Of a stretch of 64,000 nucleotides of DNA, positions 23,819 to 32,159 are shown piece after piece. The stretch's first letter is position 1; every line of letters starts with the position of its first letter. The stretch covers positions 1 through 64,000 of the forward strand of contig CAKSPH010000003.1 in assembly GCA_934481355.1 (NCBI GenBank). Direction: 5' to 3'. Both the position numbers and the translations under genes were made by a program. This DNA is from an uncultured Oscillospiraceae bacterium. Lineage in GTDB: Bacteria; Bacillota; Clostridia; Oscillospirales; Ruminococcaceae. Under the pieces are notes generated by a model. The model was not told the origin of the DNA and searched no databases. It worked only from the letters and a program-made list of their open reading frames with translations.

Positions 23819-25402
23819 ATGGCGATAATAGTTTCACAGATAAAGACCACCCTTGACGAGCCAAAGGAAAACGCAGTCGGGAAAGCCCTTGCCGAGCTCG
23901 GAATAAAGCCCGGCGAGGCGGAAGCCCGGCTGTACAAGAGCTCCGTGGACGCGCGGCGGGAGATATGCTTCGTGCACTCGGTATATGTTTCCCTGAAAGA
24001 CCGCCCCCGGGAGAAGCGCCTTGCGGAAAAGCGGCAGAACGTCCGGCTGTTTGAGCCGGGGGAGCTTTCAGTCAGCTTCGGCACTGAACAGCCGCAGGGC
24101 GACATAATCGTTGCGGGGTTCGGCCCGGCGGGAATGTTCTGCGCGCTGACCCTGTGCGAATTCGGCTATAAACCGGTGGTGCTGGAGCGCGGCGCGGATA
24201 TGGACTCCCGCGTGCAGGCAGTCGAGGGCTACTGGAAGGGAGGCACGCTCGACCCGGCGACGAATGTGCAGTTCGGCGAGGGCGGCGCAGGCACCTTTTC
24301 AGACGGGAAGCTCACCACCAGAATAAACGACCCGCTGTGCTCCCGGGTGCTGGAGCGCTTCGTGGAATTCGGCGCGCCCGTGGACATACTCACCAGCGCA
24401 AAACCGCACATCGGAACGGACAGGCTGCGCGGAGTGGTGAAGAATCTCCGCGGCAGGATAACCGGGCTCGGCGGGGAGGTAAGGTTCCTCTCGCCGCTGA
24501 GCGGTATCACGCGCGGTACGGACAGGATAACGTCGGTCAGCGTGAACGGCGCGGATATGCCGTGCGGGGCTCTCGCCCTTGCTGTGGGGCACTCGGCGCA
24601 CGATACGTTCAGAATGCTCCTCGACAGCGGGATAGGGCTTGTGCCCAAGCCGTTTTCTGTCGGCGCGAGAATAGAGCACCTCCAGACGGATATCGACCGC
24701 GCGCTTTACGGAAAGTATGCGGGGCACCCGGCGCTTCCGCCGGCGGAATATCAGCTCTCCTACCACGAGGGCGGCAGGGGAGTGTACACGTTCTGTATGT
24801 GTCCGGGCGGCTATGTCGTTGCCTCCGCCAGCGCCCCGGGGACTGTCGTTACCAACGGAATGAGCTACTACGACAGAGCCGGAAAAAACGCCAACAGCGC
24901 AGTGCTGGTTTCCGTTTCCCCGGAGGATTTCGGCGGCGGACCGCTCGGCGGCGCGGAGTTCATTCAGCGGCTTGAGCAGAAAGCATATCAGCTGGGAAAG
25001 GGCGGCAGGGCTCCTGCGGCGCTGACCCGGGAGTTTATCTCCGGCGGGAGCAGTTTCACCCTCGGCAGGGTAGACCCGACCTATTCCCTCGGCGTTGAGC
25101 CTGCAGGGCTGGACGAGCTCTTCCCGAAATTCGTCACGGCTCCCATGCGTAACGGCCTGCGGTATTTTGACCGCCGCATTTCAGGATTCTCCGACAGCGA
25201 CAGCGTTCTCACGGCGATAGAAACGCGCAGCAGCTCTCCGGTAAGGCTCCCGAGGAACGAGGCGGGACACTCCGAATGCGCGGATAATCTGTTCCCCTGC
25301 GGCGAGGGCTGCGGCTATGCCGGCGGCATAATGTCCGCGGCGGTCGATGGCATCCGCACGGCTATCAGGATAATGGAAAGATTCGCTCCGCCGGGGGACT
25401 GA
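23819..25402 (+). CDS. FAD-dependent oxidoreductase (COG2509-type)
   Basis: A 527-residue flavoprotein with a small N-terminal domain (about 1-95), a dinucleotide-binding motif VAGFGPAGMFCAL near residue 100, a glycine-rich FGEGGAGTFSDGKL loop near 155 and a C-terminal FAD motif GEGCGYAGGIMSAAVDG. This belongs to the group of conserved FAD-dependent dehydrogenases common in Firmicutes and Bacteroidetes, whose substrate is unknown. The ATG follows the cdaR stop without a gap and GGAGG lies within cdaR, so expression is coupled to the c-di-AMP genes. A strong terminator follows. Confidence 0.88.
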   Translation: MAIIVSQIKTTLDEPKENAVGKALAELGIKPGEAEARLYKSSVDARREICFVHSVYVSLKDRPREKRLAEKRQNVRLFEPGELSVSFGTEQPQGDIIVAGFGPAGMFCALTLCEFGYKPVVLERGADMDSRVQAVEGYWKGGTLDPATNVQFGEGGAGTFSDGKLTTRINDPLCSRVLERFVEFGAPVDILTSAKPHIGTDRLRGVVKNLRGRITGLGGEVRFLSPLSGITRGTDRITSVSVNGADMPCGALALAVGHSAHDTFRMLLDSGIGLVPKPFSVGARIEHLQTDIDRALYGKYAGHPALPPAEYQLSYHEGGRGVYTFCMCPGGYVVASASAPGTVVTNGMSYYDRAGKNANSAVLVSVSPEDFGGGPLGGAEFIQRLEQKAYQLGKGGRAPAALTREFISGGSSFTLGRVDPTYSLGVEPAGLDELFPKFVTAPMRNGLRYFDRRISGFSDSDSVLTAIETRSSSPVRLPRNEAGHSECADNLFPCGEGCGYAGGIMSAAVDGIRTAIRIMERFAPPGD

Positions 25403-25425
25403 ATAATTCCACAGGAACGATATAC

Positions 25426-25462
25426 AATAACCCCTGAAAGATTTCTTTCGGGGGTTATTTTT
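25426..25462 (+). terminator. terminator that also carries the next ribosome site
   Basis: A 15-bp stem (AATAACCCCTGAAAG with its complement, one G-T pair) with an ATTT loop and a T-run ends the cdaA operon. The GGGGG of the 3' arm is the only Shine-Dalgarno-like sequence for the ATG at 25463. Confidence 0.8.
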
Positions 25463-25891
25463 ATGGGATTTGTTCTGTTTGTCGGGGACTGCGGAATAAG
25501 CAAAATGCCGTTTGATATTCCGGCAGTATTTGCGGAACGCGTTCAGTCAGTTGACTGCCCGGAATGCGTAGTCGTGCTCGGTTATGGAGCGGAGCTCCCG
25601 GTGGTAAGAAGCGCCGCCGGGGTGCTGATAAACGGCGACTGTGGCGGTGAGCTCCCGGTGGAGCGGCTGGGCGGTGTGCAGCTTATAACCTGCGGCAGGT
25701 GCGGCAAGAATACGGTAAGCCTTACATCGGATTCCGGGGAAACGGTCACGGCGGCGCTCAACCGCGCAGTAACAACGCTGTACGGAGTGTGCGAGCCGCT
25801 GGAATATCCGATGGACCGCCTCCCGGGGACTTCTGAATTCGGCTGCATGGCGGCGTTTGCGGCGGCTGTTCTCCTCGGGAAAATAACATGA
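25463..25891 (+). CDS. hypothetical protein, 142 residues
   Basis: A soluble protein of mixed alpha/beta character with several Cys (VGDCG near residue 9, DCPEC about 31-35, TCGRCG about 77-82), which could bind metal or form disulfides. I do not recognise the family. The start codon follows the T-run of the preceding terminator, and its ribosome site is inside the terminator stem. It would be translated from readthrough only if the stem opens. It ends in a hairpin shared with the convergent ABC permease gene. Codon use fits the neighbours, so it is probably a real gene. Confidence 0.6.
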   Translation: MGFVLFVGDCGISKMPFDIPAVFAERVQSVDCPECVVVLGYGAELPVVRSAAGVLINGDCGGELPVERLGGVQLITCGRCGKNTVSLTSDSGETVTAALNRAVTTLYGVCEPLEYPMDRLPGTSEFGCMAAFAAAVLLGKIT

Positions 25892-25917
25892 GGCGCTGTG
25901 TTCTTACAGCGCCTCAT
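25888..25917. terminator. bidirectional hairpin between convergent genes
   Basis: A perfect 12-bp stem (ATGAGGCGCTGT / ACAGCGCCTCAT) with a 6-nt loop. On the minus strand it is followed by GTTATTTTCC, on the plus strand by a poorer tract. Confidence 0.65.
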
Positions 25918-25934
25918 ATGATATCAAAGCCGGA

Positions 25935-27335
25935 TCATTTCTTTCCTGCCATCTTGATTATTTCGCCTAATTTCAGGCGGCTGCCGTTGTGCAGGATTAT
26001 CATTTCGTAGACCCTTGCAACTACCACGGCAACGAGTACGTCAAACGCCGCGAGGATAAGCACGGCTATCAGCACCTGCGGAAGCGAGAGCGTTCCGAGG
26101 AGGAGCGCAGACGGAAGCGCGAACGGCGAGCTTATCGGAAAGAAGTAGGAGAACATCTGCATTCCGCTGATGGAAGCCGCACCGGATTCAAGGCTGTTCA
26201 TCGTTGTCATAACGGGGAAATACGCGAGGTAGAAGCCCAGAACTCCCAGCAAAGAATAAGGCTGCATTGCCTGCGCCAGATCCTCCATTCTGCTGACGGA
26301 AGCGCCGACGAGGGCGGCTATCAGCGCGAATAACAGGAAGCCGAGAATGAATATCACGAATATCAGGATAAATGTGAGCGGCGACAGCGTGCCGAAGCTG
26401 CTGGTGAGCGCCTGCGCGATATCCGCATTCTCGCCGGTCTGGAGCGCGGGGTTATCCATCATCTTCATGATATCTCCGCCGATGCCGAATGGAGCGGTAG
26501 CCGCGAAGCTTACAACGCCGAGAATGCATATCATCAGGAACTGGAGCAGGGAGACAAGTCCCATCGCCAGAACCTTTCCGATGACCACTGCGAGTGGTCT
26601 TACAGAAGTAAGCAGAAGCTCCATTACCCTGGAGGTCTTTTCTGTCGCGATGGACTGAGCCACGGTCTGACCGTATGCGAATATCAGAATGAACAGTATC
26701 AGCGATACGACCATCGGAACGATGTAGTTTATCATCGTTTCAAAGACGCTCCATTCGCCTGTCCCCGCCTCTATCTTGGAGGTGCTGACATAGCGCTGGG
26801 ATGCTTCATAGTTTTCAGGAGAAACGCCGCAGTTGATCATGTTGCGGTATGTCACCAGTCCTGAAACAAATCCGGCGGCTGCGTCAATGGAAGCGCTGTC
26901 GGTATCCGGCGAGTAGTATACCTTTACAGAATACCCGGAGATGGCGCCGTCGTCCTCGTCTGCTGAAATAAGTATCACCGCCTGGCCCTCTTCAGCCGAG
27001 GAGGTCTCCTCTATCAGTTTATCAATGGCTTTGTCGCTTGCCGTGAAGCGAAGCCCGTAGTTTCCGAGGGCGGCTGTGTCCTCGTCCGTGAGTATCGCGG
27101 CTTCATCGGCAAGATATACCGTGCGGAAATTCATCTCTGCCGAAGTGTCGCCGGAGCCCGTGATGATATCTCCGGCGCCCGTCAGCTTGGGGATTATGTT
27201 GAGTCCGCCCACCAGCAGTATCACGATCACGCCGATTATTACGGAGCTTACGATAAAGGATTTTGATTTCACTAACTGAATGAAGGTGAATCCGAATACC
27301 TTCTGCCAGCCTCTTGCGGCGCTGCTGTTATTCAT
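25935..27335 (-). CDS. ABC-2 type exporter permease, NatB-like
   Basis: A 466-residue membrane protein: one N-terminal helix (about residues 25-48), a large extracytoplasmic domain to about 195, then five or six helices. This is the architecture of NatB/YhaP-type ABC-2 permeases, which with a NatA ATPase export sodium or other compounds. ATG 27335 has GGTGG upstream; a GTG three codons earlier is less well placed. It overlaps the ATPase gene by 8 bp, so the two form a translationally coupled pair. Substrate not deducible. Confidence 0.85.
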   Translation of the reverse strand: MNNSSAARGWQKVFGFTFIQLVKSKSFIVSSVIIGVIVILLVGGLNIIPKLTGAGDIITGSGDTSAEMNFRTVYLADEAAILTDEDTAALGNYGLRFTASDKAIDKLIEETSSAEEGQAVILISADEDDGAISGYSVKVYYSPDTDSASIDAAAGFVSGLVTYRNMINCGVSPENYEASQRYVSTSKIEAGTGEWSVFETMINYIVPMVVSLILFILIFAYGQTVAQSIATEKTSRVMELLLTSVRPLAVVIGKVLAMGLVSLLQFLMICILGVVSFAATAPFGIGGDIMKMMDNPALQTGENADIAQALTSSFGTLSPLTFILIFVIFILGFLLFALIAALVGASVSRMEDLAQAMQPYSLLGVLGFYLAYFPVMTTMNSLESGAASISGMQMFSYFFPISSPFALPSALLLGTLSLPQVLIAVLILAAFDVLVAVVVARVYEMIILHNGSRLKLGEIIKMAGKK

Positions 27336-28227
27336 TTTTTCCACCCGCCTTTTCTATGAATATCTCGTTGAGCGACGGCTCGCGCAGCTCGTATTTTATC
27401 AGCGGAATTCCGCTTTCAATTATTTTGTTCAGCAGTGCGTGAGCCTGCTCCTCGCTCTTTACATTGTAGCTGGAGCCGTTCGGGGTTTCCTCCGTTGCTG
27501 TCAGCCCGCACTCCTGAGCCATTGCGGTGATGTCTCCCTCGCACTTTACCGTGAGTTTGACCCTGCCGTAACCTTTCTTTATCTCGTTGAGGTTGCCCTG
27601 GAGCACCGTCTTTCCCTTGTTGAGTATCACGATGTCCCGGCAGAATTCCTCGATGGTCGCCATCTGGTGGCTGGACATTATCACGAACTTGTTGCGCTTT
27701 ATCTCATCGCGGATAACGCTCTTGAACAGCTCGGCGTTTACCGGGTCAAGACCGCTGAGCGGCTCGTCAAGTATCAGCAGCTCCGGATTCGGCGCCAGCG
27801 CGGCGATGAGCTGTACCTTCTGCTGGTTTCCCTTTGAGAGCTGCTCCGCGCGCTTGTCTCGGTGCTCCTGCACGCCCAGGCGCTCGAACCAGTAGTCTAT
27901 GGATCTCTGCGCGTCCTGCCTGCGCATTCCCTTGAGGGAAGCAAAATACAGCAGCTGATCCATTATCTTGTATTTCGGGTAAAGCCCGCGCTCCTCCGCG
28001 AGATAGCCTATTGATTCGTTCGCGGTGCAGAACGGCTTGCCATGCCAGGTGACGGAACCGCTGTCCGCACTGAGCATTCCGAGTATTATGCGGATAGAGG
28101 TAGTCTTGCCAGCTCCGTTCGTTCCCAGCAGTGCGAAAACCCCCGGCTCGTTCATCTCAAAGCTGAGACCGTCCACTGCCTTGTAATTCCCATAGGTCTT
28201 GACGATATTCTCGACCTTCAGCGACAT
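27328..28227 (-). CDS. ABC exporter ATP-binding protein, NatA-like
   Basis: A 299-residue ABC ATPase with Walker A GTNGAGKTT (about residues 35-43), signature LSKGNQQK, Walker B LLILDEPLSGLDP and the switch His in SSHQM. The C-terminal tail after residue 220 is typical of NatA/YhaQ-type exporters. ATG 28227 is preceded by AAGGAG at a slightly long distance; the open frame extends far upstream, but those codons lie beyond the promoter. Its promoter carries the same palindromic operator as the GntR operon at 33.9 kb, so the YtrA-like regulator probably represses it. Confidence 0.9.
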   Translation of the reverse strand: MSLKVENIVKTYGNYKAVDGLSFEMNEPGVFALLGTNGAGKTTSIRIILGMLSADSGSVTWHGKPFCTANESIGYLAEERGLYPKYKIMDQLLYFASLKGMRRQDAQRSIDYWFERLGVQEHRDKRAEQLSKGNQQKVQLIAALAPNPELLILDEPLSGLDPVNAELFKSVIRDEIKRNKFVIMSSHQMATIEEFCRDIVILNKGKTVLQGNLNEIKKGYGRVKLTVKCEGDITAMAQECGLTATEETPNGSSYNVKSEEQAHALLNKIIESGIPLIKYELREPSLNEIFIEKAGGKNE

Positions 28228-28262
28228 TATCTTCACGCTCCTTTTTAAGCTGTTTATGTGTT

Positions 28263-28299
28263 GTATATACAGTATACACTGTTGGGCTCCGTTTGTCAA
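28263..28299 (-). promoter_or_regulatory. promoter with YtrA-type operator (natAB-like operon)
   Basis: Minus strand TTGACA (28294-28299), 17-bp spacer, TATACT (28271-28276). The inverted repeat GTATA-TACAG-TATAC (28263-28277) covers the -10 box. The region is nearly identical to the GntR promoter at 33929-33965, including the downstream ACACATAAACA. Confidence 0.8.
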
Positions 28300-28359
28300 G
28301 GGGGTTGTGAAATATTTTTCCGTATTTTTCCCTGAAACTGCGCAGCGGGCATAATCTAC

Positions 28360-28388
28360 TTGATTTTTTGGCGATATTGTGGTATTAT
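28360..28388 (+). promoter_or_regulatory. promoter of the methionyl-tRNA synthetase gene
   Basis: TTGATT (28360-28365), 17-bp spacer, TATTAT (28383-28388). The leader is only about 65 nt, too short for a T-box. Confidence 0.7.
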
Positions 28389-28459
28389 ATAGATTATAAA
28401 ATCCGAAGCAAAACGGAAAGGAAACGGAAAAAACTTTCACAGGAAAGGAAACAAATACA

Positions 28460-30481
28460 ATGAGCGAAGAGAAAAAGGAATTCGTAAAGCACGAGATACC
28501 CCGTCCGGAGTTCCCGAAGCGTGCAATAATCACCGGAGGAATGCCCTACGGCAACAAGAAGCTTCATTTCGGGCACATCGGCGGCGTATTCGTTTTCGCG
28601 GACGTATACGCGAGATTCCTGCGGGACAGGCTGGGCGATGAGAACGTAATATTCGTATCCGGCACGGACTGCTACGGCTCGCCCATCGCGGAGAGCTACC
28701 GCAAGCTGTGCGCCGAGCAGGGCTTCGGTGGGACTATCCACGATTTCGTGGAGGAGAACCACAAGGCTCAGAAAAAGACCCTCGACGACTACATGATAAG
28801 CCTGAACATATTCGGAGCCTCCGGCCTTGGCAGGACCGCCGAGATACACAACAAGGTATCCGACTGGTTTATCCGCACGCTATATAAGAACGGCCATCTG
28901 CACCGTATCAGCACCAAGCAGTTCTACGATGAAAAGGCGGGCTGCTTCCTCAATGGCAGACAGGTAATAGGAAAATGCCCGGTAGACGGCTGCCAGAGCG
29001 AAAAGGCATACGCGGACGAGTGCGACCTCGGTCACCAGTATATGCCGGAGAACCTCATCAACCCGAAGAGCACCCTCACCGGTGACACTCCCATAATGAA
29101 GGATGTAGAGAACTGGTATTTCGACCTGCCCGCGTATAACAAGCTGCTCAAGGAATACGTTGCGAAGATATCAAAGCAGAAGAACGTGCGCCAGCTCGTT
29201 TCAAAGACCATATCCGAGTTCCTTGCTGACCCGGTTGTGCACATCAAGAACGAACTCCTCGACAGCTACAACGCCGTAAAGGATCAGCTTCCCGGGCACG
29301 AATTCATCGAGGAAAAGAACAAGCCGAGCTTTACCATCAAGTTCACGGAGCTTGACGAGATGAACAAGGCGACCGAAATACTCTCAGCGAACGGGATACG
29401 TTACCGCACCGGCAAGACGCTGGTTCCGTTCAGGCTTACCGGCAACATCGAGTGGGGAGTTCCCGCGCCGGTTCTTGAGGGCGAGGATCCGCTGACGATA
29501 TGGGTATGGCCGGAATCCCTCTGGGCGCCTATCTCCTTTACGCAGGCGGCGCTCGAAAAGCAGGGCAGGAGCATGGACGAGTGGAAGGACTTCTGGTGCA
29601 GCAAGGACTCCACGGTATACCAGTTCATCGGCGCTGATAACATTTATTTCTACGGCGTGGCTGAAATGGCAATGTTCATGGGACTTATGGAGGGCGAGAA
29701 CACCATCGATCCGCCTGAGGGAGAAATGCAGCTTCCGATACTATGCGCGAACAACCACATCCTGTTCCTGGATAAGAAGGCTTCCAGCTCAGGTGCGATA
29801 AAGCCACCGATGGCGGCGGACCTGCTGGATTACTACACCCCCGAGCAGCTCAGAATGCACTTCCTGGGTCTTGGTCTGGGTCAGCGCAGCGTAAGTTTCA
29901 TGCCGAAGCCCTACAACCCGAACGCAAAGCCGGAGGATCCGGATCCCGTTGTCAAGGACGGATTCCTGCTTTCCAACGTGTTCAACCGCATTATCCGCAC
30001 CTGCATTTATTCCGTCCAGAAGAACTTTGACGGCGTAATGCCGGTCGGAGGGGTAGACGAGCAGGTTCTCGCAGACGCAAAGAAAGCAATTCTGGATTAC
30101 GAGCGCTTCATGTACCGCTTTGAGTTCCATCAGGCGACCTATGTGCTTGACAGCTACATCAGGAAGGCGAGCAAGTACATGGCGAAGAACCTCGGCGACG
30201 CTGACAAGGCTGACGACAACGAGGCGCGCCGTCATGCGCTGATACAGGTGTTCCACATGATAAGGACAGCGGCTGTTCTGCTCCACCCGATGGCTCCGAA
30301 GGGAATCGAGATGATCCTCGAGTACCTCCGGCTCGACAAGAGCTTCTGGAGCTGGGACAAGATATTCGACACCATCGCGGACTTCACCGGCGGAAAGGAT
30401 CACAAGCTGAAATTCCTTGAGCCGAGAGTGGATTTCTTTACCAAGCACCCGAGCCAGTTCAATACAGAAACTGAGGAATAA
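28460..30481 (+). CDS. metG: divergent methionyl-tRNA synthetase
   Basis: A 673-residue class I synthetase. The HIGH motif is HFGH (about residues 36-39) and a zinc-binding knuckle GKCPVDGCQ...DECDLGH lies at about 174-195. The sequence around NWYFDLPAYNKLL and WPESLWAPISF fits MetRS. An insertion of about 60 residues (about 275-335) is unusual. The KMSKS loop reads DKKASSSG (about 437-444), so the second lysine is lost. It probably charges tRNA-Met with methionine, but reduced activity or a different role cannot be excluded. Start ATG has AAAGGAAA. A classical metG may exist elsewhere. Confidence 0.8.
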   Translation: MSEEKKEFVKHEIPRPEFPKRAIITGGMPYGNKKLHFGHIGGVFVFADVYARFLRDRLGDENVIFVSGTDCYGSPIAESYRKLCAEQGFGGTIHDFVEENHKAQKKTLDDYMISLNIFGASGLGRTAEIHNKVSDWFIRTLYKNGHLHRISTKQFYDEKAGCFLNGRQVIGKCPVDGCQSEKAYADECDLGHQYMPENLINPKSTLTGDTPIMKDVENWYFDLPAYNKLLKEYVAKISKQKNVRQLVSKTISEFLADPVVHIKNELLDSYNAVKDQLPGHEFIEEKNKPSFTIKFTELDEMNKATEILSANGIRYRTGKTLVPFRLTGNIEWGVPAPVLEGEDPLTIWVWPESLWAPISFTQAALEKQGRSMDEWKDFWCSKDSTVYQFIGADNIYFYGVAEMAMFMGLMEGENTIDPPEGEMQLPILCANNHILFLDKKASSSGAIKPPMAADLLDYYTPEQLRMHFLGLGLGQRSVSFMPKPYNPNAKPEDPDPVVKDGFLLSNVFNRIIRTCIYSVQKNFDGVMPVGGVDEQVLADAKKAILDYERFMYRFEFHQATYVLDSYIRKASKYMAKNLGDADKADDNEARRHALIQVFHMIRTAAVLLHPMAPKGIEMILEYLRLDKSFWSWDKIFDTIADFTGGKDHKLKFLEPRVDFFTKHPSQFNTETEE

Positions 30482-30485
30482 AACA

Positions 30486-30521
30486 AAATGGCGCTGTATC
30501 CAATGCGGCGCCATTTATTTG
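30486..30521 (+). terminator. terminator of the methionyl-tRNA synthetase gene
   Basis: AAATGGCGC and GCGCCATTT pair around a 13-nt loop and are followed by a T-rich tract. Confidence 0.75.
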
Positions 30522-30524
30522 TAT

Positions 30525-30543
30525 GGGAGGGTCTGCCCCTCCC
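30525..30543. repeat. GC-rich hairpin repeat unit
   Basis: GGGAGGG-TCTG-CCCCTCCC resembles the third hairpin of the GC-rich cluster at 44926-45018. A further small hairpin (CTGTGT/ACACAG, 30552-30573) follows. Confidence 0.45.
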
Positions 30544-30594
30544 CTGCATTTCTGTGTAAAACGGGAAACACAGCAAATTTATTTCCTCATATAA

Positions 30595-30702
30595 GCATCA
30601 AACCCCTGTGATCTCTCACAGGGGTTTGACGCTGGTTTGGTTGGTAATTATATGAAAATGAACGGTGTCAAAATTCAGCAGAAAGCTACATTCCGCTTTC
30701 TG
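30595..30702 (-). ncRNA. candidate structured small RNA, copy 1
   Basis: From a promoter at 30709-30736, the predicted RNA begins with a hairpin (CAGAAAGC / GCTTTCTG, loop of 8). A linker follows that contains a 28-nt sequence shared exactly with 55984-56010 (its core reads ATAATTACCAACCAAACC). The unit ends in a 17-bp hairpin (30595-30632) with a weak T-tract. The copy at 55.9 kb has the same order of parts, while the terminal stems differ in sequence but stay paired. No open reading frame fits. I do not recognise an Rfam family. Confidence 0.6.
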
Positions 30703-30708
30703 TTATAT

Positions 30709-30736
30709 AGTATAACCTGTTCCGGTGTAATTACAA
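30709..30736 (-). promoter_or_regulatory. promoter of small RNA copy 1
   Basis: Minus strand TTGTAA (30731-30736), 16-bp spacer, TATACT (30709-30714), followed by ATATAAC as in copy 2. Confidence 0.6.
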
Positions 30737-30783
30737 TGTTTCAATTGTGAAAATTGTGTGAATTTTTGACTTGATTCGAATGT

Positions 30784-31479
30784 TCACTTCATCGCCATGC
30801 TGTTGTATGCGGTTTCCTTGAAATTGTACCTGCGGTAAGCAAAAGAAGAAATAACGCCTCCAAGCAGTGCGCCCGCGATGGCTCCTCCCGCTGCGATGAG
30901 CGCCCCAGCCCACAGCGGCAGCCCGAATCCGTACGCGGCTGCCTGAGAGCCGGGAGTCACCGACATTATAAGGATAACCCAGAACGGCAGGTAAATCAGC
31001 GCGAACGTGAATCCCCCGAACCGGAACGACATCATAGTGCAGGAAATCACAGCAATAAGCCCGCCGACGATCCCGGTGAGTATCAGCATATCCGCGATAT
31101 TGCAGACATCCCGCCCGGTTGCCAGGATAAATACCGCGTACACTATATTGGTGAGCGCTCCGCCGGCCGCCGGAACTATCGCCGAGAACAGCGGTACTCC
31201 CACGGTGTACATCTTTTCCGCGCATGGAACCGCGCGCATGAAGCGGCTCCCGACATTTTCCTGCCCAATGAATAATATCGGTATCATATCCCAGAACATC
31301 ATCGGCATAAGGGCGCATATCTTGCACATCAGGTAGTCAGCGTCACCGTCTTCGGAGAAGCCCGGGTCTGCATGGAAAATCATCACGGCGGCGAGCATTC
31401 CCACAAACAATAGCGCAATAACCAGTATTGCTATTCTGTGCCTGAAATATCTGCTGAACAGCAGTTTGATTCCCGTCAT
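30784..31479 (-). CDS. ABC exporter membrane protein (second permease)
   Basis: A 231-residue protein with six predicted helices and short loops, of ABC-2 permease type without a family-specific motif. It is the last gene of the GntR-led operon and overlaps the preceding permease gene by 4 bp (ATGA at 31476-31479). A GGGGCGGG stretch lies before the ATG. The open frame extends further upstream within the preceding gene, but without a ribosome site. It likely forms the membrane channel with the other permease and the ATPase. Substrate unknown. Confidence 0.78.
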   Translation of the reverse strand: MTGIKLLFSRYFRHRIAILVIALLFVGMLAAVMIFHADPGFSEDGDADYLMCKICALMPMMFWDMIPILFIGQENVGSRFMRAVPCAEKMYTVGVPLFSAIVPAAGGALTNIVYAVFILATGRDVCNIADMLILTGIVGGLIAVISCTMMSFRFGGFTFALIYLPFWVILIMSVTPGSQAAAYGFGLPLWAGALIAAGGAIAGALLGGVISSFAYRRYNFKETAYNSMAMK

Positions 31480-32159
31480 TTGTCCCGCCCCCACTTTCTT
31501 TCGCAGGCCTTTAACGAGTAGATAAGGCTTGCGGCGTACACTATGGCGGCGATAACGGTCAGGATCACCGCCGCAGTGATATGTCCGGCGATAAGATTTG
31601 CAAGCGAACCTTCTTCCTCGCTGGCTCCTGAAGAAAATCCCGAGATAAAGCCGAATGTGCACAGCGCTATTATTGTCGCCAGCATTCTTGCTGATGTGCT
31701 TTTCAGATATCCTACAAAATTGCACACCGCCGATTCAACGAACAGCACGATAATGCCGAAAAATATGATCCCGCAGTCCAATCCGAGAAGCGAATACACC
31801 ACTGCGGTAATAGCGAGCAGTACGGCGCCGATAAGCAGAAAAAGCGCGTTCGTGGAAACTATGGCTCTACTGAAATGCCCGGCTATATCAGGCACGGAGG
31901 CAAAATGCTTGTATCCAGGGGTCGCTGGGTTTATGTAGGTGTACAGGCTGTTCAGGAAAATAAATCCCGCCATGGGAATCATGAGGGCAAGCATTGAGGA
32001 AATTCCCTTAATGAATCCGGCGAGGAAGTCGTTTTCGCCAATTGTCATGGTTATCGCGAATACAGCGATAAAACCAGTCATGACGCCGAAAAATATCGCA
32101 AGCGATTCCATCGGGCAGCTTCCGAAAAACAGCCGGAATGACTGAACGTACTTTTTCAT
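31476..32159 (-). CDS. ABC exporter membrane protein (first permease)
   Basis: A 227-residue protein with six predicted helices (for example around residues 18-40, 46-68, 100-122, 128-150, 157-172 and 190-215). It overlaps the ATPase stop by 4 bp, as typical for genes of one ABC exporter, and overlaps the second permease by 4 bp. It resembles the paired permeases of YtrABC-type operons in organisation, though sequence similarity is not obvious by eye. Probably part of a heteromeric exporter regulated by the GntR protein. Confidence 0.78.
   Translation of the reverse strand: MKKYVQSFRLFFGSCPMESLAIFFGVMTGFIAVFAITMTIGENDFLAGFIKGISSMLALMIPMAGFIFLNSLYTYINPATPGYKHFASVPDIAGHFSRAIVSTNALFLLIGAVLLAITAVVYSLLGLDCGIIFFGIIVLFVESAVCNFVGYLKSTSARMLATIIALCTFGFISGFSSGASEEEGSLANLIAGHITAAVILTVIAAIVYAASLIYSLKACERKWGRDK

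Noticed and set aside
28389..28459. T-box riboswitch before the methionyl-tRNA synthetase gene
   Set aside because: The leader is only about 65 nt and lacks the T-box sequence and specifier stem.
29780..29810. Frameshift as the reason for the missing KMSKS in MetRS
   Set aside because: The frame is open on both sides with good family similarity, so the change is a substitution.
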